Shown here: positions 36,064 to 47,149 of the stretch, one piece after another
Position numbering within the stretch: position 1 is the stretch's first letter
How the letters are laid out: each line of letters begins with the position of its first letter
Source: Miscanthus floridulus
Taxonomy: Eukaryota; Streptophyta; Magnoliopsida; Poales; Poaceae
DNA: 64,000 nt
Direction of reading: 5' to 3'
NCBI RefSeq assembly: GCF_019320115.1
Contig: NC_089585.1
Span: 145,655,769-145,719,768, forward strand
Translations under genes and position numbers: made by a program
The notes under the pieces: model-generated
What the model was told of the DNA's origin: nothing
Database searches by the model: none
What the model saw: the letters and a program-made list of their open reading frames with translations, nothing else

Positions 36064-38012
36064 TTATTGGATAAGAGTCTCTTCTCTAGATTCTAGCTCG
36101 GCTTGGACACTCTCTAAATCCTCCATTAGCTTAGTGATGAATAATTTGGTCTTTCCATCCAAAATTTTAGTTATCATATTTATTTCTTTATCACTAGATT
36201 CATCATCACTAGATCTATCACTAATATCACTACTAGAGATATCACTAGGAGGTGGAGGAGATTTGGCCTTCGATTTGGATTTTACCTTCTCACGCTTTGC
36301 CATGAGACAAATGTAAGGGAAATAGTAGTCATCGTCAGACATGTTGTTGAAGAGCCTTGGTGTAGGGGATGACTTGTGAATAGCAATGGTTGTAACCTTC
36401 TCATCCTCCTCACTTGTGCTCTCTCTAGTTGAGTCCCATTCATGCCCAATATGAGCCTCTCCCATGTACTTCTTGCTCTTTCTACGGTCGGTCTTCTCCT
36501 CTTTCTTGTCCTTCTTGTATTTGTTGTCCTTGATCTTATATGGACACTTGGCAATGAAGTGATCGGTGCTTCCACAATCGTAGCATGTCCTCTTTTTCTT
36601 GTTTGGAAAGTTTCTCTTCACTACCTTGTAGCCTTGCTTCTTTAGCCTCTTGTGAAACCTCTTCATAAAGAGAGCAACATCATCAACCTTCTCATATTGA
36701 TCATCATCATTTTCAATTTCACTTAAAGATGATGTGGTTTCTACTCTTCCTTGGATTTGCTTGATTGCATTGGGCTTGCTAGTTGAAGCTTGCTTGTTGA
36801 TCTTGGACTTGCTTGTAGAGCCTTGCTTACTTGATTTGTTGGTCTTGAAAGCTACATCCTTGATCTTGATGCCTTCTAGCTTTGCTTGCAATTCACCAAG
36901 CTTCTTCCTCTCATTTGCTTCTTCTCTTTACATGTCAAAGGTCAAGTCCTCTCAAGTACATCACTTGGTGTGAAGTACCCAAACTTCTTCTTGTCTCTAA
37001 TTGGAGTCACTATGGTCTCATTTCTTGAAGAATAAGCCTCCAACATAATCTTGACAACTTTATGATCATCTAGCTCATCATAACCATAGCCTCTAATCTT
37101 GCCCACCATCGTCATCAACCTATCAAACATCTCTTGTTGCCCTTCTCCATCCAATATTACAAACCGGTTGAGCTTTGACAACAACAAATTAATTCTTGCC
37201 TTTCTCACTTTGTCAACCTCTTCATGTGCTAGGTGCAAAGTGTCCCATATTTGCTTGGCAATATCAACCCAATCACTCTATTGTACTCATCACCATCCAA
37301 AGCACTAAGCAACACACTTGTGGCTTGACCATTGAGGTGAATGATTCTCATCTCTTCTAGTGTTGGGTTTTTGGGATCAACCGGTGGCTCAAATCTATTG
37401 CAAACAATCTCCCAAATGCCGAGGTGAAGACCTATAAGATATGCTCTCATCAAGTGCTTTCACTTGGCTCCCATTGAAATGGGGTAGCTTGCCCACGGGT
37501 ACATTGATGAAAGACCTCCAATCATGGTTAGTCATAGGTATAGAAGAGTAGTTAAAGGACACGGTGGTAGATTTGTTGTTGTTGGCTTTGCCCTTTCCTC
37601 TCTTCTCCTTCTTGTCCCCCTTCGACACCTGGTAGGACTCATCATCATCTCCATCTTTAGAACTACTTGATATGTCACTTGATGATGTATTTGTTGCCTT
37701 ATCTTCTTCTTCCTTCTTCTTCCTAGCTTCTATCCTTCTTCTTCTTCTTCTTCTTGCTTCTCTTATGAGCTTTCTTTCTTCTTTTCTTTGCTTCTTGTCT
37801 TCTAACCGTTGTTGCTCCTTCTTCCTCTCTTTTGCTTCTCTTTTGAGCTTTTTGCCTCCTTCCTTCTTCTTCTCTCATGTCATTGAGAGCTCTTTAAGCA
37901 TTGGTAGCCTCAAGATGTGGTAGCGTGATGTTGCTTGCTGTTGATGCGCTCAACTCACTGTTGTCGGTGTCGACATCCACCGGCTTAACACCACTAGTTC
38001 CTTCTCTGGGCT
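36064..38012 (-). pseudogene. copia gag with CCHC zinc knuckle
   Basis: Capsid gene in several open pieces. The N-terminal part (37650-38012) is very rich in Lys, Arg and Glu. The UBN2/gag core lies at 36942-37453 (MRIIHLNGQATSVLLSALDG, QEMFDRLMTMVGKIRGYGYD). A zinc knuckle CYDCGSTDHFIAKC (C-X2-C-X4-H-X4-C) and Lys/Ser-rich linkers lie at 36064-36891. Stops separate the pieces. Confidence 0.85.
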
Positions 38013-38049
38013 CCATACCTCATGTGGTTAAGCGCACATGAGGTAACCT

Positions 38050-38062
38050 GCTCTGATACCAC
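38050..38062 (-). other. tRNA-Met type PBS of SIRE element
   Basis: Minus strand TGGTATCAGAGC directly inside the LTR. Confidence 0.8.
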
Positions 38063-38063
38063 T

Positions 38064-39319
38064 TATAGGATCTCTGGTTAGCCTAGAGGGGGGGTGAATA
38101 GGCCTATCAAAACAAACACTCAAACTTTCATCAAATTTAACTTGCGGCACTGCCGCTCTGACCTCGTGGCACTACCCGACAGCGGCACTACCGAGCTAGA
38201 ACAGCGACACTGCCGCACCTATAGACAACTTCAAGTCATAGTTCAAAATCAGTGAATGTAAACTTGAATCAGAGAAATTTCTTAGCTTCCTACAGGTATG
38301 AGATTCACAGATCGAGAGCTAGAAGTGGTAGGAACACAACACACAAGTAGATCGACCACAAACCCTAGAAATCACCTCAACAACAATATGAAATGCAAAT
38401 GATATAAATCAAGCACAAGGTGACACGATGATTTAACCCGTGGTTCAGCTCATCACTAAGGCTTGCCTACATCCACGTTGTTGAGGTTAGCCACTAAGGC
38501 TTAGGGCTTTGCAACCCTTCCTCGTTCTCAAGTCAAGAGACTCAACTCTTGAGATGAGTGGTGAGTTTACTAGCTTCAAGAGATGGTTACAAATCTCCCG
38601 GGGCTACCACACAAGTTGGCAAGCTCCACGGGCGACGCTCTAGCCGGCTAGGAGCAAATCTCCAAGAGTAATAAACACAACCGCCGGCTAAAATGTGAAC
38701 CAAGTGCTCTTTTGAGTTGGGGAATCAAATGATCTGCTCTCTAATTGAGTTTGGGATCTTTTTCTCTTAAAGATTGATGGGAAAATCAAGGGAGAATGCT
38801 TGGGAGCTCAAGGTCACCAATGGAGGAGAGAGAGAAGGGCACTCTTCTGTTCTTGGATGAGCTAAATGAGTGGGAGAGATAAGAGAGACGTTGGGGAGGA
38901 AGGGGAAAGGTATAAGTACCCCCCAGCCCCAACGGCCACTTAAGTCACGGCAGTGCCTCTCTCCAGGTGTGGCATTGCCGCACCAAGCAAGATAGCAAGG
39001 GTAAGAGTGAAGTGTTGGCTATCTTGGCTGAGTAACTGGGGATGTATGTGTAAGATTGAGCACTTGGTAGCACATGTTAGCTTAAGCATTGTGTCCCCCT
39101 CTATAGTATGGCTTTTCTTATACTCAAATTCAAAATATAAAAGAATTGAAACCTCCTTTGAGTTTGAAGTCATCAACATTTATAATTGGGGGCTCCTCCA
39201 TTTTGTGTAACATCCTCGAATATAGATTCTCTGTTTGTCATCTCGATAAATCTCATTAGTTCTCTAATCGCATGGTTATTATCACCAAAACGCACAATTA
39301 GGGCTTGATTGCACTTTCA
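38064..39319 (-). repeat. 5' LTR of SIRE-type element (about 1256 bp)
   Basis: Starts on the minus strand TGAAAGTGCAATCAAGCCCT (39319), the usual SIRE/Maximus LTR start. Its inner end reads ...CTAACCAGAGATCCTATA next to the PBS. The final CA seems mutated, so the inner boundary is good to a few bases. Includes GCGGCACTGCCG-like words at 38144-38215 and 38945-38985. Confidence 0.8.
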
Positions 39320-39499
39320 CTCCTGCTCCTCCTCCGTGCGCCCGTCTCGCTGCTCCTGACACTACTTCGCCGCTCGCGCCTACTCCGCCACCTGTTTGGC
39401 CTAACGATGCCGATAGGCACCACCATCGCAAGGAGAAGTGTCAGGCCCTGGCGCACTGTAGCGCCTCGATGCTGACGGTGGAGGAGGCCGCACTGAGAT

Positions 39500-39780
39500 A
39501 TGATGCATATTGCAAGCTCACATTTCAAATGTTTCAGATGTTTTAGAGGTATGTTGTAAGTGTTTCATACGGATGTTGCAAAAGTAGATCGGGATGTTGC
39601 ATATATTACAATGGTTGTACACGCATGTTGCAAGAGTCTGTCTCCAATGTTTCATCTGCTTTTCAGACGTATGTTGCAAGCGCCTTTATTTGGATGTTGC
39701 GTATGTTTTCACACATATGTTGCAAGTGTTTTATCTGGATGTTGTATATGTTTTGCAATGGTTTTCACACATATATTTCC
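39500..39780. repeat. dispersed TGTTGCA repeat block
   Basis: At least eight spaced copies of (A)TGTTG(C/T)A(A) separated by 15-40 bp, with recurrent GTTTTATCTGGATGTTG text. Such blocks occur in grass DNA transposons; the host element was not resolved. The surrounding 39320-40771 holds no gene I recognise. Confidence 0.6.
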
Positions 39781-40771
39781 ACACATACGCTTGGGACCAT
39801 AATAAAAACACATCACTTATCGGCAATATCTAGCGATCAAAGACACGACCATTGTAATGGATTAAATAAAACTTGAAGCATGCAAATTACCATACTTTCC
39901 TAGGTGCTTAGCTCCCATCCAAAGTACTAACACATGCACCCCCAACTTCTTTTTATGAAAGAAAAGGATGGACATAGAGCAATGAGTGCATGAGAGACGA
40001 GAGCAGGCATAGCACATTACCATTGCTGGAGCATAGGGGGACGGGGGCGGATGCCGCTGCATTGGGCAGCGGGAGCAGTGGTGCCAGAGCAAGGTGGACT
40101 AGCGCGTGGAGGAACGGGCCCGGCGAGACCACGAGAGGGTCTTGTGTCTATGTTCAACCCTATCACTCATGGCAACTCGTCGTGAGACGGGTGTGTAAAC
40201 CTTCTAAACTTCTTCTTAATAAAACACGTGACATGCACATTCTTGAAAAAAAGACCATGGGAGGGCCGAAGACGGACTGACGCTCGGTAGAGGACGGCAG
40301 CCGATGCTAGGGCACTTGACAGACTCAGAAGGCGGAGTGTGGAGAGGAAGCTAGGAAGAGGAACAGTCGAACAGGGATGAGCGTCGCGCTCGCAATCGCG
40401 TGTCCTATCCACGCGTCATCTCTCTTCTCTATGCTGGACTGCTGGGCCAGTTAGAGGTGTACACATTTGGCCCAACTCCTAGAGCCAGGCCAGAAAAGTA
40501 CATAGATGATCGGTGACTCGGTGAGGATACTCACGGTGCGCCGATGTGATTAGCCATTTTCCGCACCCCTAGAGCTGATAGGGCATAGCATCACCTACTT
40601 GCTCGCTGTCGACTGTGGCCCGATGGATCCCGTTAAAGCTTCCACAGCCTGGGGGCTCGGAGAATTTGTTCACTGTGGCCACGTTAGAGGCATTGGGGTC
40701 ATTAAAATATGTGCTTGAATTAGCAAACATACTTTGTAAAGTACTATTTTTTCATCCCTTCAAAAAATAAA

Positions 40772-40934
40772 GAGTTAAATGCACCAAAGATCCATTAACT
40801 TGTGAGGAGGTTTCAGTTGGGTCCATCAACTTCCAAAGTGGTTTTTTGGGTCCATCAACTTTTAAAATGGTTCACTGTAGGTCCATACCTATTTATTTAA
40901 CCTTAAATTCAAAGCACATTTGTAGAAAACCCCC
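40772..40934 (+). repeat. left TIR of Pack-MULE
   Basis: About 163 bp, the inverted counterpart of 43006-43166, beginning GAGTTAAATGCACCAAAGAT. Confidence 0.88.
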
Positions 40935-40972
40935 TACCTTTATTTATCTTCTACGCGCTCACCCTTCAGTCA

Positions 40973-42058
40973 TCATACGTAAGAGCTCTTGCTCTGCGCG
41001 CCATTCCTGTCCAGCCCCGCCGTGGCGCCGGTCGATGACGACGATAGCGCCGGCACGTCGTGGAGCGCACGCCACACGGCGCTGTTGCACTTGAACCCGG
41101 AGCCGAAGTCGATCTGCCACACGCGGTGGCCGCGCCGCACCCGGCCCTTGGCCTTGGCGTACGCCAGCTCGTACCACAGCGAGCTGCTGCTGGTGTTGCC
41201 GAACCAGTGGAGGGCGCACTTGCTGGGCTCCATGTCTGTGTCCTGCAGGCTCAGGCTGTGCTGCACCTCCTCCAGCACCGCGCGGCCGCCAGCGTGCACA
41301 TAGAAGTGCTCGAACGCACGGCGGAAGTCCGAGATGTAGGGGTGCACGCCCTTGACGCAAAACACATGGCGCATCATCAGGGACTTGAGGAACTTGAGCT
41401 ACTCGCTCAGGGGCAGCACCAGGGGCCCCAGTGTGGTGATGTTGGTCTTGAGCACGTCGTCGGCCACCGCCATGAGCTCCCGCGCCAGGGAGACGCCCAC
41501 CTTGCCGACCTCGTCCTCGCGCTGGTACACGCAGTTGAAGCACTCGTCGATGGCGCCCTTGTGTGTGCGCACCGTGTGGAGCAGCCGGTACTTGGCTCGC
41601 CCGGTGTCCGCACGCTTGTTGGATAGCAGCGCCGCCACGCCGCCCATGCGGAAGATGCAATTGGAGAGGAGCATGGAGCGGTCGTTGCCGAAGTACCAGT
41701 TGAGGGTGATGTTCTCGGTGCTGAGCACGACGGCGTACGAGCTCGGGTTCGCCTGGAGCATGTCCTTGGCGAGGTCGATGGCGATGAGGCCGGCGTTGCA
41801 CCCCATGCCACCGAGGTTGAACGACTTGACATCCTCGCGCATCCTGTAGTGGTTGATGATCATGGATGCCAGCGACGGCGTCGGGTTGAAGAGGCTACAG
41901 TTGGCGATGAGGATGCGCACGTCGCGGCGCGGGTCGATTCCCGTGGACTCGAACAGCTCGTGTTGAGCCTCCATCCGCACCTCCGCCATGTTGAGCCTGG
42001 GTGGCCGTGCCTGGACGCCCGGGGGTAGGTACGTCTCATCTCCCAGCGTGCCGTTGCG
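40973..42058 (-). pseudogene. captured 3-ketoacyl-CoA synthase (KCS) gene, C-terminal two thirds
   Basis: KCS condenses malonyl-CoA with an acyl-CoA to elongate very-long-chain fatty acids at the ER. The frame opens at the inner junction with [15 protein letters not shown] and runs through [20 protein letters not shown]. It keeps all three catalytic residues: Cys in [16 protein letters not shown], His in [15 protein letters not shown] and Asn in [16 protein letters not shown]. It ends at a natural-looking stop at 40973-40975, close to the left TIR. About 110 N-terminal residues (membrane anchor and start) are missing. One TAG at 41399-41401 replaces the Gln expected in the LSEQL stretch. No intron is present. 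Codons are strongly GC3-biased, unlike the AT-rich flanks. Confidence 0.88.
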
Positions 42059-42060
42059 GG

Positions 42061-42290
42061 GCCGGACAGGAAGGGCTCACCGGCGGGGACCTCGGGTTCG
42101 CGCTGGACCTGGTGAGGAAGGCCAAGTCGGCGGTCACGTACGACTACCTGCTGTCGGTGGCGGACCTGATGGTGCTCACGGGGTGGCCGTTGTTCGCGCT
42201 GTCCAGGACGTACATCGTGTCGGACGTCATCCACGCCAGGTTCCTCACCAGGTCCAGCGCGAACCCGAGGTCTGTAGTTTGCAAACCGAA
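42061..42290 (+). pseudogene. captured segment of unknown origin with perfect 32-bp inverted repeat
   Basis: A GC3-rich plus-strand frame (GDLGFALDLVRKAKSAVTYD, LMVLTGWPLFALSRTYIVSD) and its mirror on the minus strand both look codon-like. The arms 42088-42119 and 42241-42272 are exact reverse complements, so both frames contain LGFALDLVR. I do not recognise the source gene. Confidence 0.5.
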
Positions 42291-42516
42291 CCGAATAATC
42301 CCAAAGTCATGTAAACAAACTTGTAGATTGCTTCTAGCTCTACAATTTTTGTTACTACACCTTTCGCTGGATCGGGCTGGTTTGAGAGTTTGAGGGAGCG
42401 GAAGATTGAGTTTCAGCTTGTATATTTGAGGTGGTATTAATCAGTTCATTCAGTTCGGAAATTTTGAACGTGGCCGACTGTTCAGAAGCTTGCTGCCGTG
42501 TGGCCTCGCGCGCTCG

Positions 42517-42608
42517 GCCGGACAGGAAGGGCTCACCGGCGTCGAGGGCGGCGTCACGCTGCTCCAGCGCATGGGTGTGGGCATGGTGCTCTCCGTCGTG
42601 GCCATGCG
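42517..42608 (+). pseudogene. captured NPF/PTR transporter-like fragment
   Basis: The frame reads EGGVTLLQRMGVGMVLSVVA, similar to the LTPLQRMGIGLxLS stretch in a membrane helix of NPF (nitrate/peptide transporter) proteins. Only about 30 codons. The 25 bp at its left (42517-42541) also occur at 42061-42085. Confidence 0.5.
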
Positions 42609-42634
42609 GTGCCGATGCCTACAGCCTCACCGAT

Positions 42635-42735
42635 CGACGGCCCCGCATTCGCCGAGGTGGAGGTGCTGGGCCACCTCTGGCACCGCAACATCGTCCGGCT
42701 GCTGGGGTGGTGCACCGACGGCGAGCACCTCCATG
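42635..42735 (+). pseudogene. captured receptor-like kinase fragment
   Basis: A different frame reads FAEVEVLGHLWHRNIVRLLG followed by WCTDGEHL. This matches kinase subdomains III-IV of plant LRR receptor-like kinases (Glu of helix C, then the HRNIVRLLG strand). About 32 codons, with no other kinase motif nearby. Confidence 0.65.
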
Positions 42736-43005
42736 GCGTCGAGGCGGGTCGGCGCGGGGAGACGCGCGAGCCGGGTGTGGAGCGGCCGCGGCCGGACCTC
42801 CACAGCGCGGGCGGCTTCGGCCAGCGGGCACCGCGGCCGCGCACTGGCGCGTCACGGAGAGGAGGAAGAGCGGCGGCTGGAGGAGGGCGCTGGGAAGCGA
42901 GCTGCCGGTTGAGCCCGCATGGCCACAGCAGCGGCTCACTAGCGCGCCCACAGCAGCGACGGCGGGCGCCACGGAGCCGTTCGCGTACGTGACGTGGTGC
43001 GGGAA

Positions 43006-43166
43006 GGGGTTTTCTCCAAATGTGCTTTGAATTTAAGGTTAAATAAATAGGTATAGACTACGGTGAATCATTTTAAAAGTTTATGGACCCAAAAAGCCAC
43101 TTTGAAAGTTGATGGACCCAACTGAAACCTCCTCACAAGTTAATGGATCTCTGGTGTATTTAACTC
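43006..43166 (-). repeat. right TIR of Pack-MULE
   Basis: Reverse complement of the left TIR with about ten mismatches. Confidence 0.88.
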
Positions 43167-43799
43167 TAAAATAAATGAACACTAGTTTCTCTATGGGTTC
43201 GTCAGAAGGCATTTGGTTCACATGACACCATTCTTAAGAACAACTCCAGACAAGTCCAGCAAGATCTCTCAAACTAGACCTTTACTTTTGATTTAAGGGC
43301 CTCCACTACTCTTGAGGGTTTGTTTTTTTTACTCAACTTCAGCAAATGCCCTAGCTTCTTATGATAGGTAGGACCCACCCGTTAGTGAGTTACATTGGTA
43401 TTTTATTTTATTTTTCTTCCACTATTTCCTCTTCTGGGTGCGAGGCGAGTTGCAACGGCAAGGGCTGGAGCTCGTGCTTGGGTCAGACGAAGGATGAGCC
43501 AGGCTCGGTGGACGAACTCCAGGGGCGGCCGCCCCAGCTACCGGCATTGTCGACGCAGACCTCCTCCTCTTTCTAAGCTCCGGCTGCCGAGTGCCCGACC
43601 AGAGTTATGCGGCCGCGACATGGCAACGAGCAAGCGCTGATAGTCGATAGAAGAAGATGACCCCGGCTGTTGTGGCACTGGGCCTATTTTTTGTCACTTT
43701 AGTTTAGCCCAGCAGCGGCCCATTGAAAGGGCAATTTTTTATCAACATTTCGTAATCTTGTATTGAATATTTTAACCCCCTAAATGATTTCAATGAAAA

Positions 43800-44340
43800 A
43801 AGTTTCAACTATAAAGTTTTAGGTTTTGTCGAGCTCAACAATTATGATACATGGTTTGTCTCCATCCGAGACTATTTAAAATTTTCAAAATTTGAATCTC
43901 AAAATATATGAATTTGATTTTTTTTACAAATTCAAATAAATTTATCAACAACAAACTTGTAGACTGGGTCGGCTGCTACAATGTTGGTATGAACCATGTG
44001 AACATTCAAGGTGGTATGGAAATTCTAAATTTTGAATTTCAAAATATAAAAACTCACATATTTGGGACTCTAAACAATGTCACATCAAAAACTTTTTAAC
44101 TATAAAGTTTTATATTTTATTGAGAACTACAACTTTGGTATATACCTAGCAACATGCCAACATCCAAAGTCGTTTGAAAATTTTGATTAAATTTTAAATA
44201 TCAAAATATGAGAACTTAAAACAATATTTTGGGACTAAAAACAGTTTCAAATAAAAAACTATCAACTGCAAAATTATAGATCACATCTAGGGCTACAATT
44301 TTATATGAAGTTTGTCTTGGTTTGACTTCATATGAAAAAG
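43800..44340. repeat. four degenerate ~145-bp tandem repeats
   Basis: Copies start near 43805, 43945, 44090 and 44260. Each has a core like AACTATAAAGTTTTA, then a GAGCTACAA-type stretch, and TTTGAATCTCAAAATAT text in the spacer. Followed by AGGCGG/GTCTCTGTTAATT words, as near CACTA element ends. Confidence 0.6.
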
Positions 44341-44369
44341 TTATGAATTATTTTTGGATGCATCTATTT

Positions 44370-44647
44370 CTAGAGGCACATCTGTTAAGATGAACGTCTC
44401 TGTTAATTGATTTCTATCGGCAGGCCCTTATAATGCTTGTCTCTATTAATAGCGATTTTCAGAGACAACATCATAAGAAGCTCGCTTGTATTAACGATTA
44501 ACAAAGACGGTCACCTTAAGATGCTCACCTCTAAAAATGATCAACATAGGCGGACTTTTGCCTGGCCATTTACGTACAGAGGCGGTTACTAGACATACCG
44601 TCTCTGTTAATTAGAGAGGTTGTCTCCTAAAATCCTTTTGTTTAGTG
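44370..44647 (-). mobile_element. CACTA-type terminal region (right end)
   Basis: Repeated CGTCTCTGTTAATT / AGGCGG words leading to a terminus TTTTGTTTAGTG (44647), i.e. CACTAAAC on the minus strand. The matching left end was not found, so the full element is unresolved. Confidence 0.5.
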
Positions 44648-46228
44648 ACACGGAACAACAATGGCGATGCAATATAAGAAATAAAAACATTTCATATTTG
44701 ATCTGTCACTGAATGTTGAAAGCAACACTAATTAAGTTGATTGAAATAGCATAATATAAGAAATCCGTTCACATTGCCTTAGGAAATTATTTGAAGTTGG
44801 CATGCGTGTAACGCGCGCGAGCTAGGAAAGAAGTGGATACGATTATGATGCGTGCTTCAACAAAATTATTCCAGTCTCTATCTTTTTAAGAGCAAAAACT
44901 ATTCCCTACGCGCTTGCTCTCCTTTTCTGATGCTTACATCTTTTCTATATGAACCATTTGTCTGCAAACACTGATATAAATTCGTCTAGTTCTGTAGGCT
45001 TAAAGTGGTCCGTACATGCCTACTGTGAAACAGCCACACAATATATGAGTAAAATAGTGAGAAATCGAACATATCTCAACCTGCCCCACTTTTATTCTTC
45101 AGATAGTGAGGGCCCATTGCGTGGTGCGCTCTGCGCTGAAGGGAAGCATCATTCTACCAAATCACTAAGTTTGATCGCACTTTATCTTGTAATAATGGTT
45201 ATCGCCAGCAAAAGATTTCAACACTCTGAGGCTTGTTTGATGCACATGTATCCCCCTCAGTCTATATGTGTTGGAGCGTGGTTTGGTGTGGAATACGTAA
45301 GTACATAAATTGCATTATTACTAGCAGAGTTTTTCGAACAATAGGAGCGTAATTTGTCGCATGGACATAGGCCTATCAGGACTAAAACTTTACTTTGAAA
45401 ATTATAAACTAATTGAAATGGCCATTTGTTGAGAATTACAAACTAATTGAATGGACATAGGGAATAATTCTTGAGGGTCGACCACCAAGGTAATTGAATT
45501 TTCCTTGTGCTTTATTCTAATCTTAGCGGATTTTGCTTGACAGTTGATTGCCAAATACTATTTCCTTGGCAGCTCAGGGCTTTTCCTTGTTGGTTTTTGC
45601 CACCAAGGGAATTCTGGATTATGGTAGTGACTGCGGTTATTAACAAACATAGTTACACAAATTTATCAAACAAATTTATTGTCCCCATCCATTAACCATT
45701 ATTAAACTGATGAAGGGGTGAACAAGAAACACACCAAAAATTATCAAACAGATTTCCATGTGTAATTGAATGCAATAATGTATTTTCAGTGGACCAAATG
45801 GAATAGAAGTTTACATGAGCATGGAGTAGAGGTGCCCTCTTTACCTCCACAGAGAAAAGGCTGTATAAATTTTAAAGCGTCATAAGTCTGCCGAAATAAG
45901 GAAGTATTTGAAGAGAGAGGCTAGCTGTTCATATCTAACATCATACCGTCGAATTGTACATTATTATAGGATCAGACAGTCACGTTCTCAGAAAGAAGAT
46001 CATATGTATGACCATATTTGTTCTGTAATATTAACCTCATCTATACATATGCAATAATTATGTCTTAAATGAATCTTTTGGTCAAAACAAGATGGAGATG
46101 CTTGCTGATTAGTGGCAAACAAAACCGAACATAAAATAAGGTTGCTTGCAAAATCAGGACAAGTACACACCTAACTTGTGATCTTGTAAATATTATTATA
46201 TTTATAATTTATTCGTTGGTGTACTAAC
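44648..46228. other. non-coding stretch
   Basis: AT-rich, no ORF with coding character and no clear element ends. I see nothing definite. Confidence 0.5.
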
Positions 46229-46725
46229 CAAGGTTTAAAATAGCGGGCTATTGCAAATAGCGGCATCTTTTTTCCAGAAGCTATAAAGCTATAGCGCAGC
46301 TATAGCGGAGCTACGACAGATAGCGGTTTTTAAGAAAACCATAAAAAAATCAAGTAATTATTTCATAAAAACACAAGAATCATGAAAATTACTGAATACA
46401 AATATGTTTTCAAGACTTTAGGAGTCTAGGGAATATTATTTAATATAGCATTATAGCACAATTTGTTAGACTCAAGTGTTCAATTTTCGAAAAGATCAAC
46501 TTAACAGCAAAAGATAAATATATAATAAGTAGATTGTCACTCTAAAAGCTAAAGTTGAAATAGCAGCGCTATTTTGAAGTCACAGCTAATCAATTTAGCG
46601 ACGTTAAAGCATAATATAGTGGTTATAAACGACATAGCGGAAAAATAGAAATAGCGTAGCGGGAGCTCTCTCCAGGAGCTATAGCGGCGCTATAGCATTG
46701 CTATAGTCCGCTATTTAAATCCATG
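46229..46725. mobile_element. hAT-type non-autonomous element (497 bp)
   Basis: Termini CAAGGTTTAAAATAGCGG and the complement of CCGCTATTTAAATCCATG, flanked by a perfect 8-bp duplication GTACTAAC (46221-46228 and 46726-46733). The ends are full of TAGCG/CTATAGC words that can fold. Confidence 0.85.
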
Positions 46726-46809
46726 GTACTAACACTTATTTCTGAGTCTGGGTGACACTGTCATTAAAAGTGTAGTAGAATCTAAAGCTACCCACCTCTT
46801 TCTCTTCTA

Positions 46810-47130
46810 CTCCCTCTGTTCACATATTGTAGTTAACTTTATTCTAACTCAAACATTTTTATCCCTGACATTCAATCTCTACAAAATTTACATATTGAGC
46901 AGCATGCTGATTATATATCATGAAAAGTATTTCTCATGGCGAATCTAAAAAACGTAGGAGTAATTCTAATTTATGATGTTAAATTATCACAATTCGTAGA
47001 AGTTGGTGGCCAGATATAGAAATGTTTTAACTTTGGACAAAATTAGAACAAAAATCTTATCAAAATAGACAAATTAATTGAAGAGTATTCATAAAAAAAT
47101 TAACATTATTAGTTATGTGGTACTTCATCC
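46810..47130. mobile_element. decayed Stowaway-like MITE remnants
   Basis: Left end CTCCCTCTGTTCACATATTG after TA. A second start, CTTCATCCCAAATAAATC, lies at about 47124. Right ends are not clear. Confidence 0.35.
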
Positions 47131-47149
47131 CAAATAAATCAACTTATAG

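Larger units (their letters stand above)
29759..39319 (-). mobile_element. SIRE/Maximus-type Ty1/copia element, 3' end missing
   Basis: Minus-strand element: 5' LTR (38064-39319), PBS, gag, protease, integrase, RT, RNase H (copia order), then about 1.2 kb of spacer and an extra ORF. The 3' LTR is missing; the element stops at 29759 against the Tekay LTR. All long frames have stops or damaged catalytic sites. Confidence 0.88.
40772..43166. mobile_element. Pack-MULE (Mutator-like) carrying KCS and other gene fragments
   Basis: Terminal inverted repeats at 40772-40934 and 43006-43166 match over about 162 bp with roughly ten differences and start GAGTTAAATGCACC / GAGTTAAATACACC, a typical MULE tip. 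The flanks carry a 9-bp near-duplication, AAAAATAAA (40763-40771) and TAAAATAAA (43167-43175). There is no transposase; the interior is GC-rich gene-derived sequence in at least three segments. This fits a Pack-MULE, a non-autonomous Mutator-like element that acquires host gene pieces and is moved by a MULE transposase elsewhere. Confidence 0.88.

Noticed and set aside
42088..42272. Stem-loop read as a microRNA precursor
   Set aside because: Arms are a perfect 32 bp within codon-like DNA with a 121-bp loop; no match to a miRNA family I know. Kept only as a structural finding.
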